From Haematomicrobium sanguinis DSM 21259 (GTDB lineage Bacteria > Actinomycetota > Actinomycetes > Actinomycetales > Micrococcaceae), in the NCBI RefSeq assembly GCF_000688395.1, contig NZ_JIAG01000008.1:1-64000 (forward strand): a DNA stretch of 64,000 nt, written 5' to 3'. The notes under the pieces are model-generated. The model was not told the origin of the DNA and ran no database searches. It worked only from the letters and a program-made list of their open reading frames with translations. Shown piece by piece: positions 36,281 through 45,449 of this stretch; position 1 is the stretch's first letter; each line of letters starts with the position of its first letter. The position numbers and the translations under genes are program-made.

Positions 36281-37330
36281 ATGGATATTGATATGAGCGC
36301 ATTGCGCATGCTGGAAAGCGAGCGCGAGATTTCCCTCGACTTGCTGGTGCCCACCATCGAACAGGCGCTTGTGGTGGCTTATCACAAGACGCCCGGCGCG
36401 ATTCAAGACGCGCGGGCCGAGCTGGACCGCAAGAGCGGGCACGTGACGATTTGGGCCGCCGAGGTCGATGAAGAGGGCAATAAAATCGGCGAGTTTGATG
36501 ACACGCCATCCGGCTTTGGGCGCATTGCCGCGTCCACCGCGCGCCAAGTCATTTTGCAGCGACTGCGCGATGCCGAGGACGAGGCCATCTTGGGCGAGTT
36601 CCGCGGCAAGGAGGGCGAGTTGGTGTCCGGGCTGATTCAGCAGGGCAACAACCCCAACATGGTGCAGGTCAATTTGGGCACCATTGAAGGCGTCATCCCG
36701 CCGCCCGAGCAGGTGCCTGGTGAAACCTACCCGCACGGTTCGCGTGTGCGCGCCTACGTGGTGGATGTGCACCGCGGCATTAAGGGTCCGTCGATCACGC
36801 TTTCCCGCTCTCACCCGGGGCTGGTGCGCAAACTCTTTGAACTGGAAGTTCCGGAGATCGCGAATAAGTCAGTGGAGATTGTGGCACTGGCCCGCGAGGC
36901 GGGGCACCGCACCAAAATCGCAGTCAAGGCGAACGTGCCCGGAATCAACGCCAAGGGCGCGTGCATTGGCGAGATGGGTGCGCGTGTGCGGGCCGTCATG
37001 AGCGAGCTTGGCGGGGAGAAAATCGACATTGTCGACTACTCGGACAACCCGGCGGAGTTCATTGCCAGCGCGCTCTCGCCGTCCCGGGTGTCCTCGGTGA
37101 CAATTCTTGATGAGGCCGGGCGAGCCGCGCGCGTGGTGGTGCCGGACTTCCAGCTTTCGCTCGCGATCGGTAAGGAAGGGCAGAACGCCCGGCTGGCCGC
37201 GAAGCTCACCGGGTGGCGGATCGATATTGTGTCGGACGCGGGTGCCGGTTCCGGCGGGGCCGCTGGCGGAGCCGGCGCTGCAGGCGGGGCTGCTGGCGGT
37301 GCCGGCGCGCCGAGCCTGGACCAGTTTTAA
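36281..37330 (+). CDS. nusA: Transcription termination/antitermination factor NusA
   Basis: A 349-residue NusA of the short actinobacterial kind, without the C-terminal acidic repeats of E. coli. The N-terminal RNA polymerase-binding domain, S1 domain ([14 protein letters not shown]) and two KH domains ([20 protein letters not shown] and [20 protein letters not shown]) are visible. The C-terminus ends in a low-complexity Gly/Ala run before PSLDQF. It begins 1 base after rimP. A small inverted repeat follows the stop. Confidence 0.95.
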   Translation: MDIDMSALRMLESEREISLDLLVPTIEQALVVAYHKTPGAIQDARAELDRKSGHVTIWAAEVDEEGNKIGEFDDTPSGFGRIAASTARQVILQRLRDAEDEAILGEFRGKEGELVSGLIQQGNNPNMVQVNLGTIEGVIPPPEQVPGETYPHGSRVRAYVVDVHRGIKGPSITLSRSHPGLVRKLFELEVPEIANKSVEIVALAREAGHRTKIAVKANVPGINAKGACIGEMGARVRAVMSELGGEKIDIVDYSDNPAEFIASALSPSRVSSVTILDEAGRAARVVVPDFQLSLAIGKEGQNARLAAKLTGWRIDIVSDAGAGSGGAAGGAGAAGGAAGGAGAPSLDQF

Positions 37331-37342
37331 GGCCCATTTTCC

Positions 37343-37390
37343 CTTTGCAGGCCCATATATGCGCCTGCAAAGTTAATTTAGGCCTGCAAA
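37343..37390. terminator. Palindromic element after nusA
   Basis: CTTTGCAGGC (37343-37352) pairs with GCCTGCAAAG (37363-37372) around a loop containing CATATATG. A third arm copy GGCCTGCAAA follows at 37381-37390. The arm-loop-arm-spacer-arm plan is like the element at 25894-25943. It probably separates nusA from ylxR/infB. Confidence 0.6.
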
Positions 37391-37453
37391 CTGCACCGCC
37401 CGCCCACGGCGACCCCCACGCTGACCCCGGCGCCAGCCACCAACCCGCGCAAC

Positions 37454-37482
37454 TTTGCCGCGACGCACGCCACGGGTAGACT
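37454..37482 (+). promoter_or_regulatory. Putative ylxR-infB promoter
   Basis: TTTGCC (37454-37459) and TAGACT (37477-37482) are spaced by 17 bp. The block closely resembles one upstream of rpsO (45561-45600), which makes the assignment more credible. It would give a leader of about 80 bases to ylxR. Confidence 0.5.
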
Positions 37483-37569
37483 GGAAAAGTTCACTGCTCG
37501 GGTCACTCCCGTCGCCGTGCGCTCACGAGGCAAGCTGAATTACGCAAGACAGGCAAGGACACGCCCTCA

Positions 37570-37881
37570 ATGCAGGTACCGCTCCGGACATGCATTGGTT
37601 GCCGTAAAAAGGCTCCTCAAGGCGAACTGCTACGCGTCGCGATTCACGCTGAACACCCTGGCAGCACCCCTCAAGCCACGCTCGATGCGGGCCGCCGCCA
37701 CCCGGGACGCGGCGCCTGGATTCATCCGGATTCGGAATGCATCCGCCACGCCAAACGTTCCAAAGCTGTTGCCCGGTCCGCCCGGCGCGCAGTCGACACC
37801 GAGGAACTCTTCGCCGAACTCGAGCAGAAGTTCCCGGAAAACAACCGTCAACCAGTCAACGAAAGCGGGTCAGAAAGATGA
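37570..37881 (+). CDS. ylxR: YlxR family RNA-binding protein (DUF448)
   Basis: A 103-residue protein with the YlxR core RTCIGCRKKAPQGELLRV and HPGRGAWIHPDSECI, located between nusA and infB as is usual. YlxR is a nucleic-acid-binding protein, reported as a regulator of RNase P in Bacillus. The C-terminal part (AELEQKFPENNRQPVNESGSE) looks flexible. The N-terminal ATG is close to the conserved core, as expected. Confidence 0.9.
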   Translation: MQVPLRTCIGCRKKAPQGELLRVAIHAEHPGSTPQATLDAGRRHPGRGAWIHPDSECIRHAKRSKAVARSARRAVDTEELFAELEQKFPENNRQPVNESGSER

Positions 37882-37917
37882 ACACCCGATGAGTGCCCAA
37901 TGAGTGCCCAGCTATGA

Positions 37918-37933
37918 AAACTGTGCACAGTTT
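37918..37933. repeat. 16-bp perfect palindrome after ylxR
   Basis: AAACTGTGCACAGTTT is perfectly self-complementary with no spacer. It lies 37 bp after the ylxR stop and about 100 bp before infB. It could be a protein-binding site or the base of a weak terminator. Confidence 0.45.
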
Positions 37934-37998
37934 CGCACCCGGCCCCCGCGCTGAATTCCTCCGCGTGATGGGCAAACTCAAGAACTAGACGGTTCGTG

Positions 37999-38026
37999 CC
38001 TCACCTCGGCGCGGGCCGAGATGAGG
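37999..38026 (+). promoter_or_regulatory. Hairpin overlapping the infB ribosome binding site
   Basis: CCTCA (37999-38003) pairs with TGAGG (38022-38026), and CTCGGC (38005-38010) pairs with GCCGAG (38015-38020), around GCGG with one mismatch. The Shine-Dalgarno GAGGAG is at 38023-38028, so most of it is inside the stem. This could limit infB translation initiation. Confidence 0.5.
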
Positions 38027-38032
38027 AGAAAT

Positions 38033-40882
38033 GTGGCAAAGGTCCGCGTTCATGAGCTCGCGCGCGAGCTCGGTGTAACTTCCAAGGAAGCTCTCGCGAA
38101 ATTGCAAGAGCTGGGCGAGTTTGTGCGCTCCGCGTCCTCGACGATCGAGGCGCCCGTGGTGCGCAAGCTCCGCGATGCGTTCCCCGACGCCAAGCCCAAG
38201 GAAGACGCGCCAAAGGCAGAAAACGCCAGCGCCAAGAAATCTACTTCCACACCTTCGCAGAAGAACGACGGCGAGACCTCGCCTCAAGCGAGCCCCTCAC
38301 CTTCTGCGTCGGCTACTCAGGCGGGTTCCTCCGCGCCCAAGCCGGGCGCGAAGCCAGCCCCTGCGGCAAAGCCAGAAACGTCGGATGCGGCCGCGGAGAG
38401 CGCCCCGGCGCCCTCAGCTTCTGCCCCGGCGGCCAAGCCGGGAGCGAAGCCCGCCGCGTCTTCGGGAGCTACAGCAACTCCAGGTAACGCGGTGCCGCGT
38501 CCCGGCGGTTCCGGCGGATCCGGTGGTCCGCGTCCGGGTAACAACCCGTTTGCGTCCTCTCAAGGTATGCCGCGTCAAGGATCGCCGCGTCCCGGTGGCT
38601 CCGGTGGTCCGCGTCCGGGTAACAACCCGTTCGCCACGTCGCAGGGTATGCCGCGTCCGGGTGGCTCCGGTGGTCCGCGTCCGAGTGCCCCGCGCCCAGG
38701 ACAGGGCCAGGGCGGCCAAGGCCGTACCGGCGCGCCGCGTCCGGGTCAAGGCCAGCGTCCCGGCGGCGGCAACCGCCCGACTCCGGGAATGATGCCCAGT
38801 ACCCGTCCCGACAACCGTCAAGGCGCCGGCGCTCCCGGTGCTCGTCAGGGCGGTGGCGCTCGTCCCCGTCCCGGACAGGGCGGCCCGGGCGGTCCCGGTG
38901 GTGCTCCTGCCGGTGGCGGTTTTGGCAAGGGAAGCCGCGGTCGCGGCGGAACTGCCGGCGCCTTCGGTAAGGGCAGTAGCCGGTCCAAGCAGCGCAAGTC
39001 GAAGCGGGCAAAGCGCCAGGAAATGGAGCAAATGACCGCTCCGAGCCTGGGCGGTGTGACCGTACCCAAGGGCGATGGCAACACCATTATCCGTTTGCGT
39101 CGCGGCGCCTCGATCACCGACTTCGCCGAAAAGATTGATGCGAACCCGGCCTCGCTGGTGACGGTGCTCTTCCACTTGGGCGAAATGGCGACCGCAACCC
39201 AGTCCTTGGACGAGGAGACCTTCCAGGTTCTCGCTGAGGAACTGGGCTTCAAGGTGCAGGTGGTGTCTCCCGAGGATGAAGAGCGCGAACTGCTCGAATC
39301 CTTTGACATCAACTTGGAAGATGAACTGGAAGCCGAAAGCGACGAGGACCTGCAACCGCGTCCGCCAGTGGTGACGGTCATGGGCCACGTTGACCACGGT
39401 AAGACCCGCTTGCTAGACGCGATCCGCAATTCCGATGTCGTTGCCGGCGAACACGGCGGCATTACCCAGCACATCGGTGCGTACCAGGTGCACGCCGAGC
39501 ATGAAGGCACCGACCGCGCCATCACCTTTATCGACACCCCGGGTCACGAGGCGTTTACCGCCATGCGTGCCCGCGGCGCCAAGGTGACCGACATTGCGGT
39601 GCTCGTGGTCGCTGCCGATGACGGCGTCATGCCGCAGACCGTGGAAGCTCTCAACCACGCGCAAGCGGCCAATGTGCCGATCGTGGTGGCAGTCAACAAG
39701 ATCGATAAGGAAGGCGCGAACCCGGACAAGGTCAAGGGCCAGCTCACCGAATACGGTCTGGTTCCCGAAGACTACGGTGGAGACACCATGTTCGTGAACG
39801 TGTCGGCTCGCGAGAACCTGCACATTGACGAACTCCTCGAGGCGGTCTTGCTGACCGCGGACGCCGCGCTGGACTTGCGCGCCAACCCAAACAAGGACGC
39901 TCGCGGCATTGCCATTGAAGCGAACTTGGATAAGGGCCGCGGCTCGGTTGCCACCGTACTGGTGGAATCTGGAACCCTGAAGGTCGGAGACACGATCGTC
40001 GCCGGTACCGCACATGGGCGCGTTCGTGCGCTCTTTGACGAGAATGGCGAAGCCGTTGAAGCGGCGACTCCTTCGCGTCCGGTCCAGGTGCTCGGGCTTT
40101 CCACCGTTCCGCGCGCCGGCGACTCATTCTTGGTCACCACCGATGAGCGCACCGCACGCCAGATCGCCGAAAAGCGTGAGGCCGCCGATCGTAACGCCGC
40201 CTTGGCGAAGCGCCGCAAGCGCATCACCTTGGAAGACTTCGATCAGGCCGTTGCCGAGGGCAAGATCGATACGCTGAACCTGATCCTCAAGGGTGACGTT
40301 TCCGGTGCCGTGGAAGCCCTGGAAGATGCACTGCTCAAGGTCGATGTTGGCGACGAGGTCCAGTTGCGTGTCATCCACCGCGGTGTCGGCGCGATCACGC
40401 AGAATGACGTCAACCTGGCGACCGTGGACAACGCGATCATCATTGGCTTCAACGTGCGCCCGGCAGAGCGCGTGGCAGAACTGGCCGAAAACGAGGGCGT
40501 GGACATGCGCTTCTACTCGGTCATTTACGCCGCGATCGATGACATCGAGAACGCGCTCAAGGGCATGCTCAAGCCGGAGTACGAGGAAGTTCAACTCGGT
40601 ACCGCCGAGGTCCGCGAAGTGTTCCGCTCCTCCAAGTTCGGCAACATTGCCGGTTCCTTGGTGCGCTCCGGGACGATTCGCCGCAACTCCAAGGCTCGCC
40701 TGGTCCGCGACGGCGCCGTGGTGGGGGACAACCTCACCATCGATTCGCTCCGCCGCTTCAAGGAAGACGCCACCGAGGTTCGCGAAGGCTACGAGTGCGG
40801 TATCGGGCTCGGTTCCTTCAACGACATCAAGGAAGGCGACGTCATCGAAACCTTCGAGATGCGAGAGAAGCCTCGCGTCTAA
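38033..40882 (+). CDS. infB: Translation initiation factor IF-2
   Basis: A protein of about 949 residues from the GTG at 38033, where GAGGAG lies 4 bases upstream and the product starts [20 protein letters not shown] like relatives. An ATG at 38021 lies inside the ribosome binding site. Residues about 50-340 are a disordered Ala/Pro then Gly/Arg-rich region with tandem [17 protein letters not shown] units. The GTPase domain has GHVDHGKT (near residue 451), DTPGHEAF and NKID. Domains II, III and IV follow. It delivers initiator tRNA to the 30S subunit. Confidence 0.95.
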   Translation: MAKVRVHELARELGVTSKEALAKLQELGEFVRSASSTIEAPVVRKLRDAFPDAKPKEDAPKAENASAKKSTSTPSQKNDGETSPQASPSPSASATQAGSSAPKPGAKPAPAAKPETSDAAAESAPAPSASAPAAKPGAKPAASSGATATPGNAVPRPGGSGGSGGPRPGNNPFASSQGMPRQGSPRPGGSGGPRPGNNPFATSQGMPRPGGSGGPRPSAPRPGQGQGGQGRTGAPRPGQGQRPGGGNRPTPGMMPSTRPDNRQGAGAPGARQGGGARPRPGQGGPGGPGGAPAGGGFGKGSRGRGGTAGAFGKGSSRSKQRKSKRAKRQEMEQMTAPSLGGVTVPKGDGNTIIRLRRGASITDFAEKIDANPASLVTVLFHLGEMATATQSLDEETFQVLAEELGFKVQVVSPEDEERELLESFDINLEDELEAESDEDLQPRPPVVTVMGHVDHGKTRLLDAIRNSDVVAGEHGGITQHIGAYQVHAEHEGTDRAITFIDTPGHEAFTAMRARGAKVTDIAVLVVAADDGVMPQTVEALNHAQAANVPIVVAVNKIDKEGANPDKVKGQLTEYGLVPEDYGGDTMFVNVSARENLHIDELLEAVLLTADAALDLRANPNKDARGIAIEANLDKGRGSVATVLVESGTLKVGDTIVAGTAHGRVRALFDENGEAVEAATPSRPVQVLGLSTVPRAGDSFLVTTDERTARQIAEKREAADRNAALAKRRKRITLEDFDQAVAEGKIDTLNLILKGDVSGAVEALEDALLKVDVGDEVQLRVIHRGVGAITQNDVNLATVDNAIIIGFNVRPAERVAELAENEGVDMRFYSVIYAAIDDIENALKGMLKPEYEEVQLGTAEVREVFRSSKFGNIAGSLVRSGTIRRNSKARLVRDGAVVGDNLTIDSLRRFKEDATEVREGYECGIGLGSFNDIKEGDVIETFEMREKPRV
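38503..38690 (+). repeat. Tandem coding repeats in infB
   Basis: Roughly 75-bp units encoding [14 protein letters not shown](S/T)SQGMPR(Q/P) occur about two and a half times in a row. The DNA is nearly identical between copies (GGTCCGCGTCCGGGTAACAA in two of them), which suggests recent duplication and likely length variation between strains. Confidence 0.8.
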
Positions 40883-40885
40883 ACT

Positions 40886-40957
40886 CGTTTCACATCCCCG
40901 TACCGCATCGACATCCCCGCATAGGGGGATGAAAATGCGGTACGGGGATGTCAAACG
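40886..40957. terminator. Very long hairpin between infB and rbfA
   Basis: The arms at 40886-40918 and 40925-40957 pair at 29 of 33 positions around the loop GCATAG. The defects are a 3x3 internal loop (CGA/AAA) and one C/C mismatch. It begins 4 bp after the infB stop and ends 18 bp before rbfA, inside what is normally one operon. No T-tract follows. Confidence 0.75.
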
Positions 40958-40975
40958 CGAGAAAGGGAGAAACTT

Positions 40976-41413
40976 ATGGCAGATCCAGCACGAGCCGCGC
41001 GCCTTGCCCAACGAGTCAAGGTGCTGGTCGCTGAGACGATTGAACGCCGCATCAAGGACCCGCGGGTGGAAAACCTCACCGTCACCGATGCCCGAGTCAC
41101 CAATGATTTGCAGCACGCGACCGTCTACTACACCGTCTGGGGAGATGACGAGGCCAAGGCCGAAGCCGCGAAGGGCCTGGAGAAGGCTAAGGGTTTTCTG
41201 CGCACCGAGGTCGGAAAGAACCTGAACATCCGCCTGACGCCGACCCTGGAATTCGTCCCAGATGAGGTTCCGGTCAACGCCGAACACCTGGAGAGCCTGA
41301 TTCGCGATGCCAAGGCTCGCGACGCCGAACTGGCCGCGCAGTCCGAAGGCGCACATTACGCCGGAGAAGAGAACCCGTACAAGGAGAAGCGCCAGGAGAC
41401 CGAGTCCGAGTAA
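40976..41413 (+). CDS. rbfA: 30S ribosome-binding factor A
   Basis: A 145-residue KH-fold factor for 16S rRNA 5'-end maturation. It has the family core ADPARAARLAQRVKVLVAE and RTEVGKNLNIRLTPTLEFV. AAAGGGAG precedes the ATG. The C-terminus has an extra charged tail (GEENPYKEKRQETESE). The normal neighbours infB and truB are present, but a regulator gene is interposed before truB. Confidence 0.93.
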   Translation: MADPARAARLAQRVKVLVAETIERRIKDPRVENLTVTDARVTNDLQHATVYYTVWGDDEAKAEAAKGLEKAKGFLRTEVGKNLNIRLTPTLEFVPDEVPVNAEHLESLIRDAKARDAELAAQSEGAHYAGEENPYKEKRQETESE

Positions 41414-41462
41414 AGCTGCCAACGCCCCCACAACGCCAAGGAGCGCACCCATCCCCTCCCGC

Positions 41463-42044
41463 ATGAGCGCCGAAGCTCGGCGCGAACAACTCATTGACGC
41501 GGCCGTCGAGGTTTTCGCGCACTACGGTTATGCGCGCGGGACCACGGAGGAGATTGCGTCCAAGGCGGGGGTGTCCCAGCCTTACGTGGTGCGCACCTTC
41601 GGGTCTAAGAAGAAGCTCTTCCTCGCCGCTCTGGAGAAGACACTGAACGAAATCACCGGGACTTTTACCCGTCCGTTGCCCGCGGGAGCGGATCGGCATC
41701 AGGTGGGTCGCCCGTATGTGAGTATGGCTCAGGAAACGGCGTATGGCAGGTTCCTGACCTGGGCGCTCATGCTTGGTGATGACCCGGACATTGCCGCCAC
41801 TTGCCGCGCCGGACTGGCCGAAATCTATTGTGTGCTGCGCACCAACGCAAGATTTGATGCCGAGACGGCGAAGGAGTTCATCGCCACGGGTCTGCTCATT
41901 AACGCGCTGGTGACAACGCGCATCCTGGAAAACCTTGACGAGCACGCGGAACTTCACGAACTCGTCGCCACGACCTTGGGCTCCAACCTGAACATCGTTA
42001 CCGGCGCGGGCAAAGACTCCCAAGGGGGCGTCGGTGAAGGATAA
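41463..42044 (+). CDS. TetR-family regulator inserted between rbfA and truB
   Basis: A 193-residue TetR protein from the ATG at 41463 (MSAEARREQLIDAAVEVFAHYG). The helix-turn-helix is TTEEIASKAGVSQPYVVRTFGSKKKLF. The C-terminal domain resembles regulators of small-molecule export. Its 3' end overlaps the truB start by 11 bp, so truB translation may be coupled to it. No divergent target gene is present, so its regulon is unknown. An upstream start at 41307 would overlap rbfA and is rejected. Confidence 0.88.
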   Translation: MSAEARREQLIDAAVEVFAHYGYARGTTEEIASKAGVSQPYVVRTFGSKKKLFLAALEKTLNEITGTFTRPLPAGADRHQVGRPYVSMAQETAYGRFLTWALMLGDDPDIAATCRAGLAEIYCVLRTNARFDAETAKEFIATGLLINALVTTRILENLDEHAELHELVATTLGSNLNIVTGAGKDSQGGVGEG

Positions 42045-42981
42045 GCGCACTCCCAGCGGCCTGCTGCTCATTGACAAAGACCCGGGCTGGACCAGTCACG
42101 ACGTTGTCGCCAAGATGCGAGGGCTCGCCGGCACGCGCAAAGTCGGCCACGCGGGAACGCTCGATCCGATGGCTACTGGGGTACTCGTCGTCGGGCTTCA
42201 GGGCGCAACGCGCCTGCTCACGCACATAGTCGGCGCGCGCAAGCGCTACACGGCCACCATCCGCCTCGGCCAAACCACCCTCACCGATGACGCGGAAGGC
42301 GAGTTCACCTCCCAGCCCGGTAGCGCAGGATTAAGCACGACGGCGTTGCTCGCCTCGGTCGCGAACCTCACCGGGGACATCATGCAGGTGCCCTCCAGCG
42401 TCAGCGCGATCAAGGTCGACGGGAAGCGCGCCTACGCGAAGGTCCGCGGCGGGGAAGAGGTCAAGCTCAAGTCCCGTCCGGTTACGGTGGATGCATTCGA
42501 GGTCCTTTCTCATCGCGTGACGACGGTTGATTCCGGGGCCGGCGGGCCTGTCGAGGTCTGGGATGTCGACGTGGATGTGACCGTATCATCTGGCACCTAC
42601 ATTCGGGCTTTGGCCCGAGATCTCGGCGCAGACTTGGGCACCGGAGGGCATCTGAGAGCGCTTCGCCGTCACACGGTGGGCCCGTTTTCGGTGGATCAGG
42701 CGCTACCCATGGCCGCGTTGGCCGAACGCGCGGCTGCGGGTGATTTGCCCATCATGTCGATGGCGGAAGCCGCGCGGCTGTTATTCGCGGTGCGCGAGCT
42801 CGATGAAGGGGACGTGGCGCGCGTGCGTCACGGCCAGTTTCTCGACGCGGACGCCCTCGACTATGCGGATGCGCCGGTCGCGGCGCTCGGCCCCGACGGT
42901 GCCCTGGTGGCGTTGCTCGGATCGCATTCTTCGGGGAAGATCAAACCGGTCACGGTATTTGCAGAAGATGACGGAGCATAG
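42034..42981 (+). CDS. truB: tRNA pseudouridine(55) synthase TruB
   Basis: A 315-residue enzyme making pseudouridine 55 in the T-loop of tRNA. The catalytic aspartate is in HAGTLDPMATGVLVVG near residue 45. A GTG start follows AAGGGGG. The PUA-like C-terminal region is present. The stop overlaps the next gene's GTG by 1 base (TAGTG), so the following membrane genes are probably in the same transcript. Confidence 0.94.
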   Translation: MKDKRTPSGLLLIDKDPGWTSHDVVAKMRGLAGTRKVGHAGTLDPMATGVLVVGLQGATRLLTHIVGARKRYTATIRLGQTTLTDDAEGEFTSQPGSAGLSTTALLASVANLTGDIMQVPSSVSAIKVDGKRAYAKVRGGEEVKLKSRPVTVDAFEVLSHRVTTVDSGAGGPVEVWDVDVDVTVSSGTYIRALARDLGADLGTGGHLRALRRHTVGPFSVDQALPMAALAERAAAGDLPIMSMAEAARLLFAVRELDEGDVARVRHGQFLDADALDYADAPVAALGPDGALVALLGSHSSGKIKPVTVFAEDDGA

Positions 42982-43346
42982 TGGACGCATATTTTTGGAT
43001 CACCCTCGCGGTAGGCCTAATTTCCTCGATTCTCTGCATTGGCGCGGCGATTCGTAAGCTCGGGCCCAATGATGTGACGATCCTCTCGGTCGCGGCAGTG
43101 GAACTGTGCTTGATTGTGTATACCGTCGGGTCCATTGTCGGGCTCTTTGCCGGAAATTCGCCAAAGGGGGACCCCATCGAATTCTGGGGTTACATGGTGA
43201 CGGCGATGGTCCTGCCCATTGGGGCGGTGTACTGGTCGCTGATTGAACGCACCCGGTGGAGTAACCTTGTCCTTGGCGCGGTGGGCTTGACCGTGATTGT
43301 GATGGTCGCCCGCATGAACCAGATCTGGTACGCGCCCACCGCTTAG
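42981..43346 (+). CDS. Small four-helix membrane protein (121 aa)
   Basis: I do not recognise a named family. The protein has four predicted transmembrane helices (FWITLAVGLISSILCIGAAI, ILSVAAVELCLIVYTVGSI, MVTAMVLPIGAVYWSLIE, LVLGAVGLTVIVMVARMNQI) and short loops. Its GTG shares a base with the truB stop, showing tight coupling. It is the first of three small membrane proteins that separate truB from ribF. Confidence 0.7.
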   Translation: MDAYFWITLAVGLISSILCIGAAIRKLGPNDVTILSVAAVELCLIVYTVGSIVGLFAGNSPKGDPIEFWGYMVTAMVLPIGAVYWSLIERTRWSNLVLGAVGLTVIVMVARMNQIWYAPTA

Positions 43347-43368
43347 AGCACAGTCGCAGGAGTTTTTT

Positions 43369-43833
43369 GTGAGTACGTCCCCGGAACCGCAGGTATCTGC
43401 CGCATCCCCTTCCACAGCGGAGAGAACGGGGCGGGCGTCCGGGTTTGGCAGGTTATTGGTCGCTATTTACGGCATATTCGCGGCAGCAGCCACCGCACGC
43501 GCCGGCTATCAAATCGGCACCAAATTCTCCGAAGCTCCCATCGCCTATTCGCTCTCTGCGTTCGCGGCAGTGGTCTACATTATTGCCACGATTTCGCTCG
43601 CCAAGCGCGGGCGGACCTGGTTCTTCATCTCGCTGTCCGCGATCGGGGTGGAATTACTGGGCGTCATTGTTATTGGACTCTTCAGCATCTTGGATCCGGC
43701 GGCGTTTGCGCATGATTCGGTGTGGTCCTACTTTGGGCGCGGTTACGGCTTTGTGCCACTCGTGCTTCCGCTAGTGGGACTGTGGTGGTTGTATCGCAAT
43801 CGCGCAGACGCTAATCGTGAGAACATGAGCTAA
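43369..43833 (+). CDS. Small membrane protein (154 aa)
   Basis: A GTG start lies 6 bases after AGGAG. A polar N-terminus of about 25 residues (STSPEPQVSAASPSTAERTG) is followed by four hydrophobic helices, with positively charged ends (AKRGRTWFF, YRNRADANRENMS). I see no motif pointing to transport or catalysis. It lies 22 bp after the previous membrane gene. Confidence 0.7.
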   Translation: MSTSPEPQVSAASPSTAERTGRASGFGRLLVAIYGIFAAAATARAGYQIGTKFSEAPIAYSLSAFAAVVYIIATISLAKRGRTWFFISLSAIGVELLGVIVIGLFSILDPAAFAHDSVWSYFGRGYGFVPLVLPLVGLWWLYRNRADANRENMS

Positions 43834-43870
43834 ACGCACCATTTTGCCCCAGAGAGAGGGAAGCAACACC

Positions 43871-44440
43871 ATGAGCACACCCGAAGAGGGCGCCCCGAAG
43901 AAGTTCGATGTCTCGGCGTCCACACCGTTTTCCACCGATAGCGCCATTCCCGAGAGCGCGCCGGCGGATGAGGCGGACAGTGACAAGAAGACCATCGAGG
44001 AGCCAAAGTCGGAGCTGGACAAGAATGAGTGGAGTCCTTTCCGTTTCGCGGTGCTCGCGGTCGGTGTTGTCATTGTCTTGATCGGGTTGTATGAAGTTGT
44101 CTTGGGGACCCGTTCCCTGCCCGACACCCAAAATATCGGGGAGAACGCCAGCCTGGAATCCAATTACCGATTCTTGGCTGCACAGTTCGCCGCTGTCGGT
44201 GCCGCCTTCGTCGCGATTGCGATCAAGTTTGAGTGGGCGAATATGCTCTGGTTTGTCTGCGCCGCCGTCTTTGTCGGCGGACTGGCCCAGGTGTACTCGA
44301 TCACGGTTTCTGGCGCGCCGCATCTGCTGCTGGTGGTGCTAATGGTGATCGAGCTCGCCGCGCCTCCGGCGATCCTGGTCTGGTACCAGTGGATCGTGAA
44401 AACCGAAGGCATGAAGCGCACCCTGGTTCAAGGAGAGTAA
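43871..44440 (+). CDS. DUF4345-like membrane protein (189 aa)
   Basis: The ATG at 43871 follows AGAGAGGGAAGC. An acidic N-terminal extension of about 60 residues (EEGAPKKFDVSASTPFSTDS...) is followed by four helices. The arrangement SNYRFLAAQFAAVGAAFVAIAI, VFVGGLAQVYSITVSG and ELAAPPAILVW matches DUF4345 proteins, whose function is unknown. The ribF TTG comes immediately after the stop, so ribF translation depends on this frame. Confidence 0.65.
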   Translation: MSTPEEGAPKKFDVSASTPFSTDSAIPESAPADEADSDKKTIEEPKSELDKNEWSPFRFAVLAVGVVIVLIGLYEVVLGTRSLPDTQNIGENASLESNYRFLAAQFAAVGAAFVAIAIKFEWANMLWFVCAAVFVGGLAQVYSITVSGAPHLLLVVLMVIELAAPPAILVWYQWIVKTEGMKRTLVQGE

Positions 44441-45415
44441 TTGCAGGTGTTTCGTTCGCTGGCCGACGTTCCCCCCGACTTCGGCCCCAGTGTGGTGACC
44501 ATTGGCAACTTTGACGGGGTCCATTTGGGCCACATGCAAGTGCTGGACACCATTAGAGCGCAAGCCGAATCCCGGGGAGTCAAGTCCGTTGTGGTGACTT
44601 TCGATCCGCATCCGGCGGTGGTGCACCGACCCGACGCGGCACCCGGGCTGATCATGGGTACCGAGGATAAGGTCGAGGCGCTGCGGGGTCTGGGCTTTGA
44701 CGCGACCTTGGTCATGAACTACACGCTGGAGCTTGCCGGGCAAAGCGCCGAAGAGTTTGTGAAAAGCGTGTTCGTCGACGTTTTGCGCGCATGCTGTGTG
44801 GTGGTAGGGCATGATGTCCGCTGGGGCAAGGACAATAGCGGCGACATTTCCACCATGAAGGAACTGGGCGCCACATACGGTTTTGATGTCATCGAGGTCG
44901 CCGAATTCGGCGAGGAGCGCCGCAACTCCTCCACCTGGATTCGCGAGGCGCTCGAGGCGGGGGATGTGCGCACGGCGCAACGCATTCTGGGGCGTCCGCA
45001 CCGGATGCGCGGACAAGTGGTGCACGGTGCCGCGCGCGGTCGCGAACTGGGTTTCCCCACCGCGAACTTGGCGCCGGAGTCCACCGGGCTGATCCCGGCA
45101 GATGGGGTGTACGCCGGTTGGCTCATTGAAGAGGATGGCACCCGATGGCCGGCCGCGATTTCGGTGGGCTCCAACCCCACCTTCGAGGGGGTGCCGCGAC
45201 AGGTCGAGGCGCACGTCATTGACCGACCCGAAGAAGCGGTCGAGGACTTTGACCTGTACGGCAAGCACGTGGTGGTGGAGTTCGTGGAACGGTTGCGCGG
45301 CATGGTCGCGTTCACCGGGATTGAGAATTTGATTTTCCAGATGCGCCAGGATGTCACTCACGCGCGCGAAATTTTGGCGACCTGCGGCTACCAACCCGGC
45401 CCATCGCCGTCGTAA
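44441..45415 (+). CDS. ribF: Bifunctional riboflavin kinase/FAD synthetase
   Basis: A 324-residue enzyme that makes FMN and then FAD. The nucleotidyltransferase domain shows GNFDGVHLGHMQVL near residue 22, and the riboflavin kinase domain shows GRELGFPTANL near residue 202. The start is TTG with AAGGAG directly upstream inside the previous gene. It is in the normal truB-ribF-rpsO neighbourhood apart from the three inserted membrane genes. Confidence 0.94.
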   Translation: MQVFRSLADVPPDFGPSVVTIGNFDGVHLGHMQVLDTIRAQAESRGVKSVVVTFDPHPAVVHRPDAAPGLIMGTEDKVEALRGLGFDATLVMNYTLELAGQSAEEFVKSVFVDVLRACCVVVGHDVRWGKDNSGDISTMKELGATYGFDVIEVAEFGEERRNSSTWIREALEAGDVRTAQRILGRPHRMRGQVVHGAARGRELGFPTANLAPESTGLIPADGVYAGWLIEEDGTRWPAAISVGSNPTFEGVPRQVEAHVIDRPEEAVEDFDLYGKHVVVEFVERLRGMVAFTGIENLIFQMRQDVTHAREILATCGYQPGPSPS

Positions 45416-45449
45416 TTAATCCCCACCCCTCCATTTCCCCCGCGCCCCA

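Noticed and set aside
38503-38690. Regularly spaced repeats that might suggest a CRISPR array
   Set aside because: The repeats are in frame within infB, encode Gly/Pro-rich units and have no spacers; no cas genes are present.
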